Of a DNA stretch of 64,000 bases, positions 60,179-64,000 are shown one piece after another. Below the pieces are notes generated by a model. That model did not search any database and was not told the origin of the DNA. It saw only the letters and a program-made list of their open reading frames with translations. Source of the DNA: Arthrobacter sp. NicSoilB8 (GTDB lineage Bacteria > Actinomycetota > Actinomycetes > Actinomycetales > Micrococcaceae); the NCBI RefSeq assembly GCF_019977355.1, contig NZ_AP024655.1:3100001-3164000 (forward strand), in the 5' to 3' direction. The position numbers and the translations under genes were made by a program. The number at the start of each line of letters is the position of its first letter. Position 1 is the first letter of the stretch.

Positions 60179-61504
60179 CTACTTGGCCGACGTGATGTCG
60201 AAATCGGCGCCGAGGCCCGCGAGCTTCTCGGTGAAGCGCTCGTAGCCGCGGTTGATGATGTCGATTCCTGTGACGCGGGACGTGCCCGTCGCCGCCAGGG
60301 CGGCGATCAGGTGGCTGAACCCGCCGCGCAGGTCCGGGACGTCGATGTCGGTGCCCTTGAGCTGCGCCGGTCCGGAGATCACGGCCGAGTGCAGGAAGTT
60401 GCGCTGGCCGAAGCGGCACGGCACGCTGCCGAGGCACTCGCGGTGGACCTGGATATTGGCGCCCATGCGGATCAGCGCATCGGTGAAGCCGAACCGGTTC
60501 TCGTACACGGTCTCGTGGACGATCGAGACGCCCTCGGCCTGGGTCAGGGCGACGATGAGGGGCTGCTGCCAGTCCGTCATGAAGCCTGGGTGAACGTCCG
60601 TTTCGAGGACCAGCGGGTTGAGCTTGCCGCCGCGGTGGTAGAAACGGATGCCGTCGTCGCCGATGTCCATTCCGCCGCCGACCTTGCGGTAGGTGTTCAG
60701 GAACGTCATCATGTCCCGCTGCGTGGCACCTTCAACGTAGATGTCGCCGCGGGTGACGAGGGCCGCGGAAGCCCAGGAGGCCGATTCATTACGGTCAGAG
60801 AGGGCCCGGTGGTTGTACCCGCCGAGGTCCCGGACGCCTTCGATCCGGATGGTGCGGTCAGTCTGGACGCTGATGATCGCACCCATCTTCTGCAGCACCG
60901 CGATGAGGTCCACGATTTCCGGTTCGGTGGCCGCGCCGGAGAGTTCGGTGATGCCTTCGGCGCGCGTGGCGCTCAGCAGGACCTGCTCGGTGGCGCCGAC
61001 GGACGGGTAGGGCAGCGCAATCTTGGCGCCTTTGAGCCCGTTGGGCGCGGAGATGTGGATGCCGCCGGGGCGTTTTTCGACAACGGCACCGAACTGGCGC
61101 AGGACATTCAAGTGGTAGTCGATCGGACGGTCACCGATCTTGCAGCCGCCCAGGTCCGGGATGAAGGCCTCGCCGATGGCGTGGATCAGGGGTCCGCACA
61201 GCAGGATCGGGATGCGCGAATCGCCGGCGTGGGCGTCGATGGCGGTGCTGGAGGCGGTCTTGGCATCCTTCGGGTCAAGGGTCAGATCACCGGTCACGGG
61301 ATCCTTGTCTACCCGGACGCCGTGGAGTTGAAGCAGGCTCGTGACAACCTCGACGTCCTTGATTTCAGGCACGTTGCGCAACACCGAGGGTTCATTGCCC
61401 AGAAGGGCGGCAACCATGGCCTTGGGGACAAGATTCTTGGCCCCGCGAACGGTGACACGGCCAGTTAGCGGGACGCCTCCGCGGATTGTCAGAACACTAC
61501 TCAT
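60179..61504 (-). CDS. murA: UDP-N-acetylglucosamine 1-carboxyvinyltransferase
   Basis: First committed step of peptidoglycan synthesis, adding enolpyruvate to UDP-GlcNAc (441 aa). RGAKNLVPKA near residue 20 holds the substrate Lys-Asn. The active-site loop PDLGGCKIGDRP keeps Cys121, so the enzyme should be fosfomycin-sensitive; mycobacterial MurA has Asp here. Start ATG at 61504. A -10-like TATGCT lies about 55 nt upstream. First gene of the murA-plsC-gpsA-ddl unit. Confidence 0.96.
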   Translation of the reverse strand: MSSVLTIRGGVPLTGRVTVRGAKNLVPKAMVAALLGNEPSVLRNVPEIKDVEVVTSLLQLHGVRVDKDPVTGDLTLDPKDAKTASSTAIDAHAGDSRIPILLCGPLIHAIGEAFIPDLGGCKIGDRPIDYHLNVLRQFGAVVEKRPGGIHISAPNGLKGAKIALPYPSVGATEQVLLSATRAEGITELSGAATEPEIVDLIAVLQKMGAIISVQTDRTIRIEGVRDLGGYNHRALSDRNESASWASAALVTRGDIYVEGATQRDMMTFLNTYRKVGGGMDIGDDGIRFYHRGGKLNPLVLETDVHPGFMTDWQQPLIVALTQAEGVSIVHETVYENRFGFTDALIRMGANIQVHRECLGSVPCRFGQRNFLHSAVISGPAQLKGTDIDVPDLRGGFSHLIAALAATGTSRVTGIDIINRGYERFTEKLAGLGADFDITSAK

Positions 61505-61558
61505 ATACCGGTTTCCTCACGACTACTCGCCCCCAAATCCTTACAAAGGCTCCAGCTA

Positions 61559-61564
61559 AGCATA
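61559..61564 (-). promoter_or_regulatory. Possible -10 element of murA
   Basis: TATGCT on the minus strand, with TTCAGA 17 nt upstream as a poor -35. The predicted leader is about 48 nt. Weak evidence. Confidence 0.3.
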
Positions 61565-61664
61565 GGAGCATCCGTTACCGATCTGAAATACGGCATGCCG
61601 CCGGCTGCTGCGGTTCCTGCTTCGGGCACCGCCCTGGCCGCCGCTTCGGCCGCCGCCGCACAAG

Positions 61665-61735
61665 ACAGCAACGCGGGGTCACTTACGGCCCATCCCACGT
61701 CTCAGGATGGGCCGTAAGTGACCCCGCGTTGCTGT
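61665..61735. repeat. Perfect 31-bp-arm palindrome between leuD and murA
   Basis: Arms at 61665-61695 and 61705-61735 are exact inverse complements over 31 bp, with a 9-nt loop (CACGTCTCA). The arm contains CGGGGTCACTTACGGCCC. It starts 33 bp after the leuD stop, so it may terminate leuCD, but it is far longer and cleaner than the other hairpins here and looks like a dispersed REP/MITE-type element. No T-run follows. Other copies were not seen in the window. Confidence 0.9.
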
Positions 61736-61768
61736 ACGAGCCTCCGGACCCCCGGGCCCCGGGTAGCC

Positions 61769-62371
61769 TCAGGACAACCGGGCAGGCAGCGTCTTGGGCT
61801 TGAAGGAGGGCCGGGTAGCCTCGTACGCAGTGATGTCTTCTTCGTGCTGGAGAGTCAGGCCGATGTCGTCGAGGCCTTCCAGGAGGCGCCAGCGTGTGTA
61901 GTCGTCGATCTCGAACGGCGCCACAATGTTCCCGCACTGCACGGTCTTGGAGACAAGGTCCACCGTGACCTCGGTGCCGGGGGCGTTCTCGAGCTCCTTC
62001 CAGATGAGCTCGATGTCATCCTGGGCGACTTCTGCGGCGAGCAGGCCCTGCTTGCCGGAGTTGCCGCGGAAGATATCGGCGAAGCGGGAGGACAGCACGG
62101 TCTTGAAGCCGTAGTCCTTCAGCGCCCAGACGGCGTGTTCGCGGGACGAGCCGGTGCCGAAGTCGGGCCCGGCTACCAGGACGGATCCTGCGTTGAACGG
62201 CGCCTGGTTCAGGATGAAGGACGGGTCCTTGCGCCACGCGGCGAAGAGAGCGTCCTCAAAGCCGGTGCGGGTGATGCGCTTGAGGTACACGGCGGGGATG
62301 ATCTGGTCGGTGTCGACGTTGCTCTGGCGCAGCGGGACACCAATTCCGGTGTGGGTGGTGAACTTTTCCAT
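61769..62371 (-). CDS. leuD: 3-isopropylmalate dehydratase small subunit
   Basis: Leucine biosynthesis: isomerises 2- to 3-isopropylmalate with LeuC. 200 aa with the swivel-domain motifs: [14 protein letters not shown] near residue 21 and [17 protein letters not shown] near 69, plus [11 protein letters not shown]. Standard length. It lies 93 bp after leuC, the gap containing a degenerate 15-nt repeat. Confidence 0.96.
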   Translation of the reverse strand: MEKFTTHTGIGVPLRQSNVDTDQIIPAVYLKRITRTGFEDALFAAWRKDPSFILNQAPFNAGSVLVAGPDFGTGSSREHAVWALKDYGFKTVLSSRFADIFRGNSGKQGLLAAEVAQDDIELIWKELENAPGTEVTVDLVSKTVQCGNIVAPFEIDDYTRWRLLEGLDDIGLTLQHEEDITAYEATRPSFKPKTLPARLS

Positions 62372-62385
62372 GGCGGATCCTTCGA

Positions 62386-62415
62386 GGCTGTGTGGATCGG
62401 GGCTAAGTGGATCGA
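62386..62415. repeat. Degenerate 15-nt repeat between leuC and leuD
   Basis: GGCTGTGTGGATCGG (62386-62400) and GGCTAAGTGGATCGA (62401-62415), with weaker 15-nt periodicity to about 62460. It fills most of the 93-bp gap. Confidence 0.55.
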
Positions 62416-62464
62416 GGCGGCAGGGAGCGGGCCTGCTGATCCGGGCTTCAGATCGGGTCGGGGA

Positions 62465-63919
62465 CTACGCGGCGTCGGTGCTGAGCGCCACGGACTCCGG
62501 CGCGGGGTCCAGATCCGACGGCGAGCTCAGCGTGCCGCGTACCGCCGTCGCCGCGGCGACAACCGGCGAGACCAGGTGGGTGCGGCCGCCCTTGCCCTGG
62601 CGTCCTTCGAAGTTGCGGTTTGACGTGGAGGCGCAGCGCTCCCCCACTTCCAGCTGGTCCGGGTTCATGCCCAGGCACATTGAGCAGCCGGCGAACCGCC
62701 ATTCGGCTCCGAAGTCTTTGAAGACCTTGTCCAGCCCCTCTGCTTCAGCCTCCAGGCGCACCCGGGCCGAGCCAGGAACCACGAGCATCCGGATGTTGGG
62801 ATCCTTGGTGCGGCCCCGGATGATGTCCGCGGCGGCGCGGAGGTCCTCCATCCGTGAGTTAGTGCAGGAGCCCAGGAACACAGTGTCCACCCGGATGTCC
62901 TTCATCGGAGTGCCGGCTTCGAGACCCATGTACTGCAGGGCGCGTTCGGCGGCGGCCTTGGCGTTTTCGTCGCCGAAGTCATTCGGCGACGGCACCTTCG
63001 CGGACAGGGACACACCCTGGCCCGGGTTGGTTCCCCACGTGACGAACGGCTCCAGGGTGTCGGCGTCGAGGTCCACCTCGACGTCGAACACCGCGCCGTC
63101 GTCGGTGCTCAGCGTGTCCCAGTATTCGACGGCGGCGTCCCACTCGGCGCCCTCGGGCGCATGCGGGCGGCCGTACATGTAGTCGTAGGTGGTCTGGTCC
63201 GGGGCCACCAGCCCGGCACGGGCGCCGGCCTCGATGGACATGTTGCAGATGGTCATCCGGGCTTCCATGGACAGCGCCCGGATGGCGGAGCCGCGGTACT
63301 CCAGCACGTAGCCCTGCCCGCCGCCGGTGCCGATCTTGGCGATGACGGCCAGGATGATGTCCTTGGCGCTCACGCCGGGGCGCAGCGTGCCCTCCACGTT
63401 GATGGCCATGGTCTTGAACGGCTTCAGGGACAGCGTCTGGGTGGCCATGACGTGCTCCACCTCGGAGGTGCCGATGCCCATGGCGAGTGCCCCGAAGGCG
63501 CCGTGCGTCGAGGTGTGCGAGTCGCCGCAGACCACCGTCATGCCCGGCTGCGTGAGGCCCAGCTGCGGTCCCACCACGTGGACGATCCCTTGCTCGGCGT
63601 CGCCGAGTGAGTGCAGGCGGACGCCGAATTCCTGGCAGTTGTTGCGGAGCGTCTGGATCTGGGTCCGGCTGGTGAGATCGGCGATTGGCTTGTCGATGTC
63701 CAGCGTGGGAGTGTTGTGGTCCTCGGTGGCGATAGTGAGGTCCGGCCGGCGCAGCTTGCGGCCGGCGAGGCGCAGGCCTTCAAATGCCTGCGGCGACGTG
63801 ACCTCGTGCACCAGGTGGAGGTCAATGAAGAGGAGGTCCGGCTGGGCGTTGGCTCCTTCGCCGTCCCCCTTGCGCACCACGTGCGCGTCCCAGACCTTCT
63901 CGGCCAGTGTCTTTGCCAC
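62465..63919 (-). CDS. leuC: 3-isopropylmalate dehydratase large subunit
   Basis: Aconitase-family [4Fe-4S] enzyme (484 aa). [15 protein letters not shown], the cluster Cys in [12 protein letters not shown] and the Cys pair in [12 protein letters not shown] (spacing as in LeuC) are present. GTG at 63919 is the start, with GGGAG six bases upstream. Forms the LeuCD heterodimer with the next gene. The 81 bp upstream in the window hold only a weakly AT-rich leader; a T-box or leucine attenuator was not recognised, and the sequence ends there. Confidence 0.97.
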   Translation of the reverse strand: MAKTLAEKVWDAHVVRKGDGEGANAQPDLLFIDLHLVHEVTSPQAFEGLRLAGRKLRRPDLTIATEDHNTPTLDIDKPIADLTSRTQIQTLRNNCQEFGVRLHSLGDAEQGIVHVVGPQLGLTQPGMTVVCGDSHTSTHGAFGALAMGIGTSEVEHVMATQTLSLKPFKTMAINVEGTLRPGVSAKDIILAVIAKIGTGGGQGYVLEYRGSAIRALSMEARMTICNMSIEAGARAGLVAPDQTTYDYMYGRPHAPEGAEWDAAVEYWDTLSTDDGAVFDVEVDLDADTLEPFVTWGTNPGQGVSLSAKVPSPNDFGDENAKAAAERALQYMGLEAGTPMKDIRVDTVFLGSCTNSRMEDLRAAADIIRGRTKDPNIRMLVVPGSARVRLEAEAEGLDKVFKDFGAEWRFAGCSMCLGMNPDQLEVGERCASTSNRNFEGRQGKGGRTHLVSPVVAAATAVRGTLSSPSDLDPAPESVALSTDAA

Positions 63920-64000
63920 GGCCTTCTCCCTTCACTGCGGTAATTATTGTGCGTTCTAATCGGCTGTTGCTTCCACTGAACCAGCACAGCCAAGTAATAC

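Noticed and set aside
63920..64000. T-box or leucine attenuator before leuC
   Set aside because: Only 81 bp are visible, with no T-box signature (TGGNACCGCG) and no Leu-rich leader peptide.
1..64000. CRISPR array, tRNA, rRNA, IS element or phage genes
   Set aside because: No spaced repeats, no cloverleaf-like or rRNA sequence and no transposase/integrase protein were recognised. The direct repeats are adjacent, without spacers.

Overview
The window is high-GC actinobacterial chromosome, most likely an Arthrobacter/Pseudarthrobacter-type Micrococcaceae. This rests on the extreme GC codon usage, frequent GTG/TTG starts, a cysteine-free L32 ribosomal protein, a Micrococcus-style fused OleBC protein, and the gene order. 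No taxon search was possible, so genus is inference.

The backbone is a conserved actinobacterial housekeeping series, almost all on the minus strand. Read from high to low coordinates it is leuC-leuD, murA-plsC-gpsA-ddl, a DUF3515 lipoprotein gene (plus strand), thiL-DAK2-recG-rsmD, coaD, DUF177-rpmF-rnc-mutM, and smc. As I recall it, Mycobacterium tuberculosis keeps the same order (leuCD ... gpsA ddlA Rv2980c ... thiL ... recG ... coaD ... rnc fpg smc). Against that backbone three blocks look like cargo: (1) 4.1-11.4 kb, a plus-strand olefin cluster oleA-oleBC-oleD, with a TolB-like membrane-anchored protein and an MFS transporter on the other strand, between mutM and smc; (2) 14.8-17.7 kb, a translationally coupled SDR / aminotransferase / spermidine-synthase-like trio between rsmD and coaD; (3) about 23-56.5 kb, a large extracellular-polysaccharide and secreted-protein region between thiL and the DUF3515-ddl pair.

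The third block starts with a secreted M11-type metzincin with four C-terminal repeats, a DUF218 membrane protein, a tail-anchored low-complexity protein, UDP-GlcNAc 2-epimerase (wecB) and two tandem GH128-type glycoside hydrolases. A strong bidirectional terminator follows. Then come ugd (UDP-glucuronate), a three-gene unit (coiled-coil protein, GT2-GT4 fusion, GT61), and a tightly packed series of 13 minus-strand genes from 56.5 to 37.3 kb. That series holds a Pro-rich wall/membrane protein, two GT4 enzymes, a Wzm/TagG-Wzt/TagH-type ABC exporter, several large multi-module glycosyltransferases, wecC (UDP-ManNAcA), an alpha/beta hydrolase and an AlgX/AlgJ-like SGNH protein. wecB, wecC, ugd and the ABC exporter together predict an acidic, uronic-acid-containing cell-surface glycopolymer, plausibly a ManNAcA teichuronic acid as in Micrococcus luteus. 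No initiating phosphoglycosyltransferase and no attachment (LCP) enzyme is seen here.

A feature the genes alone do not explain is the large number of 12-16-nt direct tandem repeats. In coding sequence (thiL, MFS, SDR, DAK2, oleC, the metalloprotease, the 140-aa protein) every unit is 12 or 15 nt and lies at a terminus or linker. The 16-nt units occur only between genes. A perfect 31-bp-arm palindrome lies between leuD and murA. No tRNA, rRNA, CRISPR array, transposase or integrase was found.
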